Shown here piece by piece: positions 22,501 to 33,165 of a DNA stretch of 64,000 nucleotides. This stretch comes from Neonectria sp. B-13 (Eukaryota; Ascomycota; Sordariomycetes; Hypocreales; Nectriaceae): positions 2,046,001-2,110,000 of the forward strand of contig NOKP01000003.1 of assembly GCA_002682825.1 (NCBI GenBank). The letters run 5' to 3'. Within the stretch, counting starts at the first letter, position 1; the number at the start of each line of letters is the position of its first letter. The notes under the pieces were generated by a model that did not search any database, had not been told where the DNA came from, and saw only the letters and a list, made by a program, of their open reading frames with translations. A program made the position numbers and the translations under genes.

Positions 22501-24644
22501 GTCGCAATTCGCAATAAAAAGACGCTCATCGAGTCTCATCGGGTTTTCTGACCAGGGGGTCCCCCGTCGTTGAAAAAGCCATCATCCAGAAAGCCCAAGT
22601 TGGGTTTCTGCTCAGTTTGCCAAGTATTCCGCAACTCATGTCTTGCATACGGATGAAGTACCCGCCAACAGCAATCATTCTTTCTAGCTTCCCCTCCTCC
22701 TGCCATGGTTCTCTTTCCCCTTCCTCGGCCGCGTCGTCGGTTGAGCACTAGTGGTCGCTACGCAGGCAGGCCGGTAGTCTACCAGGTTCAGGACTATCCC
22801 AACTCGGGCCCAGTCCCTTGGCGTCCCACGATCTTCTATGGCCCGATGACGAGAGAGAACCAGTCCGGTTGCTTCTTATGTGGCTGCCTACGATCCGAAT
22901 TCTCAGCCCCGGAATCACCGTCTGCGTGTAACATGCCATAGCATGCCGAGCCGGGGGGATGCGGCTTGTTTCGTCTTGCCAGCCGCCAAATTTCACCGTT
23001 GGCTCAAGTGCGCGACCTGCAACTTCCATTACACCGAAGTGGGCGACTTGAGGAGTAGATTTCATGGGTTGTCTCATGGGGTAATTTTTTAAAGGGTCCA
23101 TATTCCGCTTTTTGGCCAGGCTATACTGTGCAGCCGGCATGATGTCATTGGTGCGTCCTTGCAGTAGCAGTAAGGCGTTTGTGGGCGTTCTAGAAGCGGC
23201 CCATTTCGAAGAGCGGTGTCCTTAACAATTAATTCTGGCTGCGGGAAAAGCCACCAACCATGCGGCCTGGAAAATAACCTTAATACGATTGGACAACGGG
23301 ACCTCTCCCATCAATTGCCTGATTGAGGCTGCCTAGGAACGGAGCTTCACAAACTCTTGACAAAACCGGTCCCAAACATTTGATAAACAAATGGAAAAGG
23401 TCAAGACGGTCTTTATTTCGGTGGCCTCAAGCCTTAGTCCACGACCCTCTTCCGTTCTTCCGCTATTTCTGCTCTGTCCGTCTTTATCCACTGTCTCCCA
23501 TTCTTCCTGCCTCCCTCACTCTCTTCCTTTTCTCTCTTTGTCTAGTATCTCTCTGTTTATCTCTCTCTGTCTATCTCTCTCCGTCTATCTCTCTCTGTCC
23601 CTCTCCATCTCTCTCTCTCCGTCTATCTCTCTCTGTCCCTCTCTGTCTCTCTCTGTCCCTCTCTATCTCTTCTCCCTCCCACTCGGCTTTATCCATGTCT
23701 GTGATTGATTCCCTCTTATCCATTTCCCTCGCTCCGCCCTACCCGTGTTCAATCATTCCCTTCATCTCTTGATCGAGCTATTGCTCACACCTCCAGGATG
23801 CCGGAGCATGGACTGATCGACATGGACATCATCACCTCATGGCAATGAAGGAAATCCAACTCCTCCCCAGGGGAAATGGGGGCCCTGCAAGGGCGCATTT
23901 GGGGGCCGCGGCAATGGACGTGAGAAACTCATCGCCCCCAAACAAAGGGTCCCCTCCAGGGTATCAGGCATGCTTAAGGTAAAGAAGGCCTGCCCTAACG
24001 ACTAACTTATGATCGCCGTGATGCTATCTCCTAGTATAGTCTACCGGGCAGCCCCCAATTCCCAATCTCTTGCCGTGTGCCCCATCAGCATGGGCCAGGC
24101 TGTCATGAAAAATTGTTTCACCAAGACGACCCTCTCACATCTTCCGACGTGATCCGTATTGCACACGCCAGAGCCCCTCTCTCCCGCCGTCTCTCCCAAT
24201 TGCAATCGCCCATGCGCTTCCGTCCATTCCATCCCACCCTAGACTTCTACGCCCTACAATCCTTGCGCCCACTCGCGCTTCCCCCACACCTAGTTCTGCC
24301 CATTTCCCGCCTAAGCTGCGCCAAAATCCTCACCAGACCAAAACCCCTCGCCCGCGTCCCCTCCTCAGCCGCCGCCCACAGCCCAACCCGTCGGCCGAAC
24401 CCTCCCCATTCTACTCCGTACGTGCTAATCGTTTTTCGTCATCATACGCCCTCCCCCCTGAGCCGCTGTCCTATCCCTTCCCCCCTGGCAACGTGGGCGA
24501 ATCCCCGGGCATTGGTTCCTGATCCCCATCCGTCCCGTCCTTGTCTCTGCCCGAAGCCCCTGGGTTGGCTGTGTAGACGACGACCCTGGCCTTTGCCGTA
24601 CCGTAGCTTATTGGCTCTGCTGTACTTCGTGTTCTATCCGGGCA
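19509..24644. other. 5-kb gene-free divergent region
   Basis: Lies between the divergent Zn2Cys6 regulator and HeLo-pseudokinase genes. Much of 20050-22000 is GC-rich, producing long open frames on both strands (for example 20132-20827 minus) that are compositionally biased and lack motifs. Short duplications occur, such as a 12-bp CCTGCGATATGC repeat near 21768-21794. A long pyrimidine tract lies at 23521-23680. It may be a long regulatory region or decayed repeat DNA. No gene is supported. Confidence 0.5.
23521..23680 (+). repeat. Pyrimidine-rich microsatellite (TCTCTCTGTC-like)
   Basis: About 160 bp of imperfect CTCTCTGTCTAT / CTCTCTGTCCCT units, almost purine-free on the plus strand. Such tracts can form triplex (H-DNA) or act as nucleosome-poor promoter DNA. 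It lies about 1 kb upstream of the HeLo gene. Confidence 0.85.
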
Positions 24645-26691
24645 ATGGATCCCGTCTCGCTCACTGGCTTGGCCATAGGCGTGGCTTCCATTGGCCTGCA
24701 AGTCTATACCAGCTGTATTCAAGGCATGTGTGCTCCCCTCCACTTTGGCTCATGCTGAGGCTCAGGCCGAGGCTCAGGCATGAAGCATGGCACAGACGCA
24801 TGTCTAATCATGTACTTCTTGTCCTAATACGTCCGCTCGTCCAGGGATCCAGCTGCTCGTCACAGCCCTTGGGTACGAAAATGAGTGCAGGTACCTCAAC
24901 CTGCGCCTTCGCATGGAGCAGCAGCGCCTCTACGCATGGAGCGAGACCTCGGGGCTGCTGGATTTAGACGCGAAGAACCAGGACAAGGTCCTCAACTCTA
25001 ATATTTTCAATTTGCACCGCCAGACCGTTCTCGATCTGTTAGTCCAGGTGCAGTGCCTCTTTGACGAGTTCACCCAGTATCAGCACCGCCACAACAACCT
25101 CAAAGCCGTCCAAGACGACGATGGCATCTTGGCTGCCCCTGAGAGAGACGCCAAGCAGGCCAACTTCCCCATGGCCGAGAGGAAGAGAGACTTTATTAAA
25201 AAGGCCATGGCTGGGCTGAAGACCAAGTCTGCCGGCAGCCTGACGAGACTGCGGTGGGTCTCGTTCGACAAGGACGGCTTCGAGGTATTGCTAGACAAGT
25301 TCTCCTCCCTGAATGATAACATGACCAATATCCTCGACCACTCCCTCCAGGTCGAGATTCGGCATACGGTCCAGGACACCAATCGAGGCGTCTTGCTCCT
25401 CCATCACAAGATTGCCGACCTGAGCCATCTCGTGCTGGCCCTGAAGTCCCAGCTCGATGCAGGCACTCCCGTCGGCCCATCCCCCATGTCCAAGCTCGAG
25501 CGGGAGGCCAACGCCGATGCCTTGAGACAACTCTCCAAGCTGGCCAAGTTCAAAGCCTTCAACGAGACCATCGACCCCAAGTCAGGTCCTCCAACTCTTA
25601 TGGACGATGCGGCCGCCAAGTTCCTCGAACTGGCGCGTCCGGGCCAACAGCGGGTTCTGTATGTGCCCAAGTCTCTCATCGAACTCGACCCCGAGGTCGA
25701 CGAGTCCGAGGCCCCGCGGTGCGAGGCCGTCATGAAGACGGCCGAGGGTAAGAAAAAGGTATGGATCGAGTGGAAAGACTACGATAACGCAGGCCCGCAG
25801 CCGGGCTCACTCTCCAAAGCCGACACCATCGACCGGGTCCGGAAACTGGCTGCGCTGCTCAACCACAGCCCCAAGCCAGAGGCGTTTCGAACCCCCCATT
25901 GCCTAGGCTTCTTCGATAAGGCCGACCCCGACGTGCCAGATGACGACGTAGATATCCTCGACCGGCGGCTCGGCCTCATATTTGAGCGGCCGGCCGACGT
26001 CAACCTACACACGTCGCTCCCGCCTGTGTCGTTGCGCGAGCTGCTCCAGGACTCGCGCGTCCGCAAGCCTCGTGTCACGGAGCGCATCAAGCTCGCGCAC
26101 GCCGTCAGCAATTGCCTGCTGTACCTGCACGCGGTGCACTGGCTACACAAGGGCCTGCGTAGCCACAACGTCATATTCTTCCGCACGCACGAGGGCCACG
26201 TCGACTTCCGGCAGCCGTACCTCTCGGGCTTCGACTTCTCGCGGCCCGGCGGCTCGGACGAGATGACGGACGCCCCCGGCGTCGACGCCGAGCACGACCT
26301 GTACCGCCACCCGCGGACGCAGTCGAACCGCCGGCGCGACCGCGAGCGCTCCAAGAAGAGCTTCGACATCTATAGCCTGGGTGTCATCTTTGTCGAGCTG
26401 GCCCACTGGCGGCCGGTCGAGGTGGTGCTCGGCATCGAGTTGCGGCGCGCGCGGGGCCGGCCCGACCTTGTGCGCCAGGTTCGTGAGGAGCTGCTCGCCG
26501 AAGACAGGGTCGCGGCCGTGGGCGCTGACATGGGCGAGAAGTTCGAAGAGGCGACTCGCAAGTGTCTAGCCGGCGGTGAAGACCTAGGACTAAAGGACGG
26601 TGATGATGAGACGGCGGATGAAGTTGCAGAACGGTTGTCTATGAAGTTTTACGAAGACGTAGTGAGGCGGCTTGAATCCGTTGTAGTATAA
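24645..26691 (+). CDS. HeLo-domain protein with C-terminal pseudokinase domain
   Basis: Two exons (24645-24723 and 24845-26691) give 641 residues. The N-terminus (MDPVSLTGLAIGVASIGLQ, then CIQGIQLLVTALGYENE) is the hallmark of the fungal HeLo/'prion-inhibition and propagation' domain, a helical membrane-active module known from HET-S and LopB. Helical text continues to about residue 250. From about 290 a kinase-like fold follows: VWIEWKDYD at the beta-3 position, LRELLQD, LAHAVSNCLLYLHAVHWLHKGLRSHNV for the catalytic loop, GFDFSRPG for the DFG region and FDIYSLGVIFVELAHWRPV for helix F. The catalytic Asp of HRD is Gly (LHKGLRSHN) and DFG is absent, so it is predicted to be catalytically dead. 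The architecture recalls MLKL. The exon join needs a GC donor (CAAG|GCATGT). No NLR gene is adjacent. Likely role: regulated cell death or heterokaryon incompatibility, by inference only. Confidence 0.82.
24724..24844 (+). other. GC-AG intron in the HeLo gene
   Basis: 121-bp intron with donor GCATGT and acceptor GTCCAG, and TCTAAT/CCTAAT branch-like sites upstream of the acceptor. Only this donor preserves SCIQ-GIQLL; the nearby GT (two bases on) shifts the frame. Confidence 0.7.
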
Positions 26692-26971
26692 AATTGCGGG
26701 CGACTCTGAGGCAGCGATACTTGCGGCGCAATTTAGCATGAAGCACCCAAAATTATCCGTCAAGCAACAGGACAGCAAAATACGGTCTCATTCCACAAGC
26801 ATTATGAACTGTTTCCATTAAAGCTCACTTGAACTATTCAATCATTAACCGTAAAAGACATTCCGATCCGTGACGGGGGCTAAAAGCCCAGATTCATCAT
26901 CACATTAGTCTTCCTTTAGGGTAACCTCCCTCCCAAGAACGCCAAAGTAAAGGCCGGAAGCCCGTCGTCAA

Positions 26972-27325
26972 TTAGCAGCAGCAATCCAAGCACTCGAAGC
27001 AGCAGAGTCCAGCACAGATACCGCAGCAGATGGCCTAGACATAATTTCTTTTAGCAAGAGGAAACCTTGCGTCAAGGGTAGACATACACCGCCGTCTTTA
27101 CCACCACGAAGGCCAACGGTGGGCTGAGTTTCCATAGCCATAGGTTCAAATGGACGCTATTAATGAATTTTAGTCAATCGGAATGCTCTGGATCATATCG
27201 CACTCCGGCACTAAATTCGAAGGTGCGGGGGGACGTACCGGTTGGGCGGCACTCAGTTTGCGGGCCGGCTGTGCGACGGGCGCGGGCTGGCGGGGCATCT
27301 GTACCGGCGTTGAAGAAGCGGACAT
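26972..27325 (-). CDS. Small cysteine-rich CYSTM-like tail-anchored protein
   Basis: Three short exons (27239-27325, 27088-27156, 26972-27034; introns 82 and 53 bp, GTACGT and GTATGT donors, all phase 0) encode 72 residues. The N-terminal 50 residues are Pro/Gln/Ala-rich and polar (MSASSTPVQMPRQPAPVAQ), then GLRGGKDGG, and the last exon encodes a cysteine cluster AICCGICAGLCC followed by FECLDCCC at the very C-terminus. This is the layout of fungal and plant CYSTM proteins, which associate with membranes and are often stress-induced. The gene is convergent with the HeLo-pseudokinase gene, 280 bp apart. Function beyond membrane association cannot be told. Confidence 0.82.
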
Positions 27326-29638
27326 TGTCGCAGTGTACGTGAGGGTCGAAGGGTGAGGGTTGAAGGCTGATGTGAGGTTCTAAACGGAAAGTTGCAGTCT
27401 AAAGCGCTGGGATAGCGAGCGGTACGCAGAGCAATGGTGGAGTTGTTTGGCAGGCTGAAAGAAGGTGAAGAAGAGTGAGAATCAGAATGGGAGAGGAGGG
27501 TGCAACGTCGGTAATAAATGCTTTGCGGATGGGGGCTAGTTACAGGGTTCATGCAGGTCTTGACTGGGACGGGGGTGAGCGATGAGGCGCTGGGTTTCAA
27601 GCAGCAAAGCAAGCAGGGCGGCAAGGCCCATCACTCGTATGTAAGGGAATGGAGAGCGCCAATACGGATACACGGGAGACCAAGTGGGCTGGGACGGCTG
27701 GGACGGCTGACCCGGTAGGATTTCGCTCGTGGTGAAGTGCCGTGACCCCCGAGTGAGGCAATGAGGTCAGCAGGGAAGCCGGGCTGAGTTGGGTAGTGGA
27801 GACCCTTGGCAGGTTCCGAGTGTGATGGAGGGTTGGATGGAGGGTGGTGGCTGGTGGCTTGCCTTATCCTCCTTATCCTCCTTACCTTACGGGTACAAAG
27901 CATGGCGATTCCCGTGCTTTGGTGGAGGCACATGTTCGGTACAGAGTCAAACTTGCATGGTGAAGTGATCAAAGCATCACGCCCTGGTACTGAACAAGAC
28001 TCGATGAATGTGGCTTGATGGGGGTTGAACAATCCGATACCGAGACCGAGTCAGCACAAAAAGCCGCAGAACGAAAAAGTAAGAAAGAAAAGAAGGCACA
28101 TCAGCGACCAAGCGCAGTGGAAGCAATGTTTGCTGGGTTCAAGGTGCCGGACAGCCCTGTGTGATGATGGGTGGGCATGGGTGACGTATGGTTCGGACGG
28201 GCCGCCTGCTACATAGTAGAACCCACTGGCTGGGTAGGTCGGCATTTGAGTACGACAAACCCCAAGGTTTCTAGAAATAGTTACGGAAGCGCGGTAATGT
28301 GCGTGTATTCGTACAGCGTTCCACTACGCGCGCGTGTTGAAGTGTGTGGGACGAAGCTGTCCATCTGGGGATGTGGATTGGGGGGGAGTGCAAGCAACAC
28401 ACCAGGGGGCGGCGGATGCTGGGGCCCTGGCTTGTCGTCGACGGGAACTAAAGCTGTCAGACAGATCGGACGGAGCTTCGCAATCGAGAGGACGAGATCT
28501 GGGGGCGAGGAAAGGGGACAGGGCCCTGGGGAGTGGGAGCTGGGCGGTGCTGAGTGCTGGTTCGCACGCTGGGCTGGTCCAAGTATGGTTGACATTTCAT
28601 CCATGGCGGTGGATAGTTGGGGGCAGCGCGTGCGGACATCCTGGTTGACACGGACGCGAGAGCCGAGAGCCGGGGGTTGAGATTGGGCCAATGTGACGAT
28701 GGCCGAGACGAGAACCGGCGAATTAAGGTCTCTGGACGACCCCTGTGAGCCCAAGCATCAAGGTACCAATGTCCTGGAATCGTCCCTGGCCCATGGTGTT
28801 GGCATGTGTGGTGGTTTCGTCCATATTCTCTTCGTCGATTGTCGTTGGATTTTGACGCGAGAGCCGGACTGGCGTGCCTCATCGGCGGGCGGTGACCAAA
28901 AGGGGAGCCTCAAGCCGCAATGTCTCCGGGGCAGCGTGGCCCGCCAGTTCCTGTCGGCAGAAAAAGAAGGCAGAAAGTGTGCCTCTCAATCAATTAGTCA
29001 CTCGGTCGGTCCATTGTTCCTGAAGCTAGCTTGCGTCGTGCATCATGCTGGTGCTGGCATTTGCTAAGTTACCGCGACACAGGACAGACCTCAGCGATAG
29101 CCAGAGCGACAACCAGGGCGACACCCAAAGCGATTGCCAGCCCAAAAAAATGACGTCGAGGTCCTTGCGCACTGCTCTCCCTTCACTCTTCACTTCACTC
29201 CGGGCGGTTTAGCCGAACATCTCCCGCCAGCGTTTCCGAAACGTGGAAGCGTCCAACAAAAGGTGGTCGGCCTCGGGAGGCTGAGCTCTAGGCAAGCGTC
29301 CAGGCCCGGCCCACGTTCCATCCCAAAACATCCCCAAGGGGCCATATGTTTCTGCATTCAACCTCTGCCTCTGCCTGCGACAATGCGCCTGGCTTGATAC
29401 CTCGACCACTTGGTTGTGTTTGAGCCAATGCCTTGATCTCCAACTGCGCCATTCATTTCTTTCGATAAAACCCGGCCACGCCCTGCCCCCGCTCCCCCTG
29501 GGCCCCTTCGATCCTCAGCCGCTTGGCGACTCGGCTCCCTGCCTGGCGGGCTCACCATCACCCTCACCCTCACGATCCTTCGAACCTCCATCCAACCCGT
29601 CGATTCTCCCCCGTCCTCTATAAAACCCCTCCGTCGAG
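27326..29638. other. Divergent intergenic region between CYSTM-like and kinase genes
   Basis: 2.3 kb expected to carry both promoters. GC-rich parts near 28280-28880 give antisense open frames without motifs. Small GGATGGAGGG and CCTTATCCT repeats occur near 27825-27890. No gene is supported. Confidence 0.5.
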
Positions 29639-32600
29639 ATGCCTTCCCACGGCCATCATCCGCCGCCCCATCTCGCCCCTAAGCATCATCATGCTCCCTA
29701 CGGCGCCCCCGTGTCCGCGCCGGGCCCTGGTGCCCCTGCTGGCACCTTCGCCCCTGGCACCAAGATCCAGGTCGGCGGCCACCGTGTCGTCATCCAGAAG
29801 TACCTGTCTGAGGGCGGCTTCGCCCACGTCTATCTCGTCAAGATGCCCAAGCCCGTCGACGGCACCGACCTGGCCGTCCTCAAGCGAGTCGCCGTCCCTG
29901 ATAAGGAGGCCTTGCGGGGCATGCGCATCGAGGTCGAGACCATGAAGCGCCTCAAGGGGCACCGGCCGATCGTCACATACATCGATTCCCACGCCTCCGA
30001 GCTCCACGGCGGCGGCTATGAGGTTTTTCTGCTCATGGAATTTTGCAGCGGTGGCGGCCTGATCGACTTCATGAATACCCGACTGCAGCATCGGCTGACA
30101 GAGCCCGAGATTCTCAACATCTTCACTGACATTGCCGAGGGTGTCGCGTGCATGCACTACCTCAAGCCCGCCTTGCTTCACCGCGACCTCAAGGTTGAGA
30201 ATGTCCTCATCAACTCCAACGGCCCAGTTAAGCGCTTTAAGCTGTGCGATTTTGGATCCGCGTCGCCTCCACAACCCGCCCCAACCACCGTGGTTGAGTG
30301 TCGTCTAATGGATGAAGATGTTCAGAAGCACACAACCCTTCAATACCGGAGTCCTGAAATGATCGACGTATACCGCAAGCAACCGATGAACGAGAAGTCG
30401 GACATCTGGGCGCTGGGAGTTTTGTTGTACAAGCTCTGCTACTATACAACGCCGTTTGAAGACCAGGGCCAATTGGCTATCCTCAACGCCAGCTACAGGT
30501 TTCCTAGCCACCCAGTGTTTTCCGACCGTCTTAAGAAGTTGATCGGTATGATCTCTTAGTGCTCACTTTCGTTGCCCATCGCTAACAGTCGCAGCTTCAA
30601 TGTTGAGAGAGAACATGCAAGCGAGACCAAACATCTACCAGGTTCTGAAGGAAGGCTGTGCCATGCAAGGAAAAGAGGTTCCAATTCACGATGTAAGTCC
30701 TCCCGATCAGACACGAATGTTGGGTACTGACTCCTCGGAAAGATATACGCTGGTCGTTCTCACACTGAGTCTGGACGAAACGAGACCGCTTCATCCAAGG
30801 ACCCTAAGTCGGAGTCGACGCCAGTTGTTGGCGCCGTCTTCACTCGAGCCGCACCGGAAACTCAGGCTATACCTGAGGTCAAACCCATGAGGAGAGGGCG
30901 TCCAACAACAACAGCGTCGTCGGCTACAGCCAAGCCGACGCAAAAGCAAGATCCGTCTCCTATGAGGAGGACCGATGGAGATCCCTTCGCCGCCTTGGAC
31001 ACGAAGGCCACTCCGCCCAGTGGTTTTGACGAGCTTTCATCGCGCTTCCCTACACTGGATCACTTTTCCTTGTTGCATGACCAAGGATCAAAGTTCGATT
31101 TCGATGGCTCGCCGACTTCGCCGCAGTCGCAAGCGCCGCCGGCAGATCTCAACCAGCGAGTAACCGAAAGGCTGGCCGATCAAGCGTTCGCGGCGTCTCA
31201 GCCGGCCACATCCCACTCGAGAACAGCATCAAGACCACACTCTGTTACACCCGTCCCACATCAGCCTGCGATCACGTCGCCGCCTTCAGACCCTGCGCCT
31301 AAGGTCTCATCCGCGACTAGCAGACCTGAAATTAGCCGAGCCCAGTCTATCATCAGCAACAACCCTGAGCTTCAAGCCATCTCTTCTCAATCTAGCTCAA
31401 GATATGTATCTACCGGTACCATGACGGCCACTCCCCCGCCCGAGCCATACGCAAATCTAGACAGATCTAGTCAGCGTCTGTCTTCAGATTTTACTCGTTC
31501 AACTAGCATGCCAAGGCAGCCTGAACAGCCTACAAGGCAATGGAGTGCAGAAGACACTCTCTCTGCGACCAAGCCGAGAGTTAATTCCTATCAAGCACAG
31601 TCTACCCACGTACGACACCCATCATCATCAAGACCGTCCTTGGAAGGCGGCCGCCCTCGTGCCGACTTCCTCGAGCCAACTCTTCGCGCGAACCCGTCTG
31701 TTAACCGTCAGCGCCCCGCAAGCACGAACTTGGAGTCTACCACTCTAGACTTTTTACGCGAAAAGGAGTCGGCAGCACGACCGCCCAGCCGATCGGTGCA
31801 ACCATCGTCGCAGTACCCCACGCAAGTTCCGTCGCCCCGTCTGGATCCTGCAGGGGACGACGATGCACGTCTGCAATCGAGTGACTTGGATTTCTTGAGA
31901 AGCATGGAGGATTCGGACAGGGCCAGGTCAAGCAAACGCTCCAGCCTCACCTCCTTATCTGGGAACAAGAATATTCTAGCGGGCAAGTTCGGCGACGCCT
32001 TTAAGCGCTTCGAAGGCAGCGTCCCTACGAGTAGCCATGGTGGCAGAAGAACTCCGTCGCCTAGCAAAGACGTTGAGCGTCGTGACTTGACTCCCATCGC
32101 AGGCTCTGAAGCAACTGATGGCCGCAGCGACGATGGTCACATTCACGAGGATGAAGATGCCATGACACCTGAGATGCGACGCGAGATGGAGCGTCTCCAA
32201 TTGCTGGAAGAGGAGCGACGTGTGGCTGCCGGACAGGCTGAATACCGAAGGCGCGTTGCCACTGGTGGTCCTAAACCAACGGTGCCGCCGAAGAGCATCG
32301 GAGGAGTCTCTCGTGCAGTTAGCATCCAGAACCGGGTACAAAGCCTGCTTAGCGAAGAGCAACGACCCCCCAGTCCGTCACGAACTGCCCAGGGTTACGG
32401 GAAGTACACAGACAGCCTTGATTCTGCTAGCAAGCCTGAAAGGTCTCTCCCTGGAGTTCCCAGGAAGCCCTTGACCATTTCGAAGTCCCGGGTCGAACCT
32501 CCTTCGCAGTCTCGAGGCCCAATGGCGACTGGAGACGGGCTTACCGGCTCCGCATCCGCACCTCCGGCGCTTGCACCGAAGCCTCCAACTAAGCCAGTGG

Positions 32601-32854
32601 CCCCGAAGAAGCCAATCCACTTGAACAGTCTTCCCACCGGGGGTCGTCCGGTGTCACCTCCTAAGCAGAGACAGCCAGCCTCTTCGTCGGAGATTCTCGT
32701 TGGAATGGATCTCCCCGGAAGACCTGTGATAGACATGACTGCCAGGGAAAAGGACGACTACATTCAGGACTTTTCGAAGCGATTCCCGAGTCTTGGCTCA
32801 ATTGAGATGGTGGAGCGGGATATCGGCTCCGACAGCGGACGGACTGGGCGATGA
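29639..32854 (+). CDS. Ark1/Prk1/AAK1-family serine/threonine kinase
   Basis: Three exons (29639-30545, 30595-30692, 30743-32854; introns 49 and 50 bp) give 1038 residues. The kinase domain spans about residues 45-335: glycine loop YLSEGGFAHVYLV, lysine in LAVLKRV, LLMEFCSGGGLIDFM, catalytic loop LLHRDLKVENVLI, CDFGSAS, YRSPEM and SDIWALGVLLYKLCY. These are signatures of the NAK/Ark family that phosphorylates endocytic adaptors and actin-patch proteins such as Pan1 and Sla1. The remaining ~700 residues are Pro/Ser/Arg-rich and disordered with many PxxP stretches, as in yeast Akl1/Ark1/Prk1, suited to binding SH3 proteins. The His-rich N-terminus (HGHHPPPHLAPKHHH) is unusual. The extreme C-terminus (DDYIQDFSKRFPSLGSIEMV) repeats the DELSSRFPTLDHFSLL motif seen just after the kinase domain. 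Confidence 0.92.
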
Positions 32855-33165
32855 TGGCCTTAAAAATACTGGAGATGGCGATGAATCTACACTGTTGACA
32901 TATCACTTACAATTGAATATACTCGAGCGCGTAGCACCAATTATCCTTGTCTCATAATATCGAGGGTCGCATGTGATGTCATCCTCTTGGTGGGCTGGTG
33001 GGTTCTGGTTGGCATGCGGAAGACGGGGTTATGCATATAAGCTGCCTTATCTTATCAGTAGATTGCCTCGCCGGTTTTTTTTTTCCTGGCACCCAAACGA
33101 GCACCTCGCAGCTTCGCCAGACCAACCAACCTTCACACGAACACAACAACAAAACACAATACACC
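32855..33165 (+). promoter_or_regulatory. Promoter/5' leader of the WD40 gene
   Basis: 311-bp spacer with a TATAAG element at 33036-33041 and a CA-rich leader (AACACAACAACAAAACACAATACACC) directly before the start. It also holds the 3' end of the kinase gene. Confidence 0.45.

Noticed and set aside
24077..24967. 296-codon plus-strand frame overlapping the HeLo start
   Set aside because: Different frame from the HeLo exons; Pro/Leu/His/Arg-rich composition without motif. The spliced HeLo model explains the region better.
28281..28882. Overlapping minus-strand frames of 157 and 141 codons
   Set aside because: Pro/Ser-biased text in GC-rich spacer, open in several frames, no motif.
32998..33165. 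56-codon N-terminal extension of the WD40 protein
   Set aside because: It runs through a TATA element and CA-rich leader. The ATG at 33166 has a strong context and opens the basic N-terminus.
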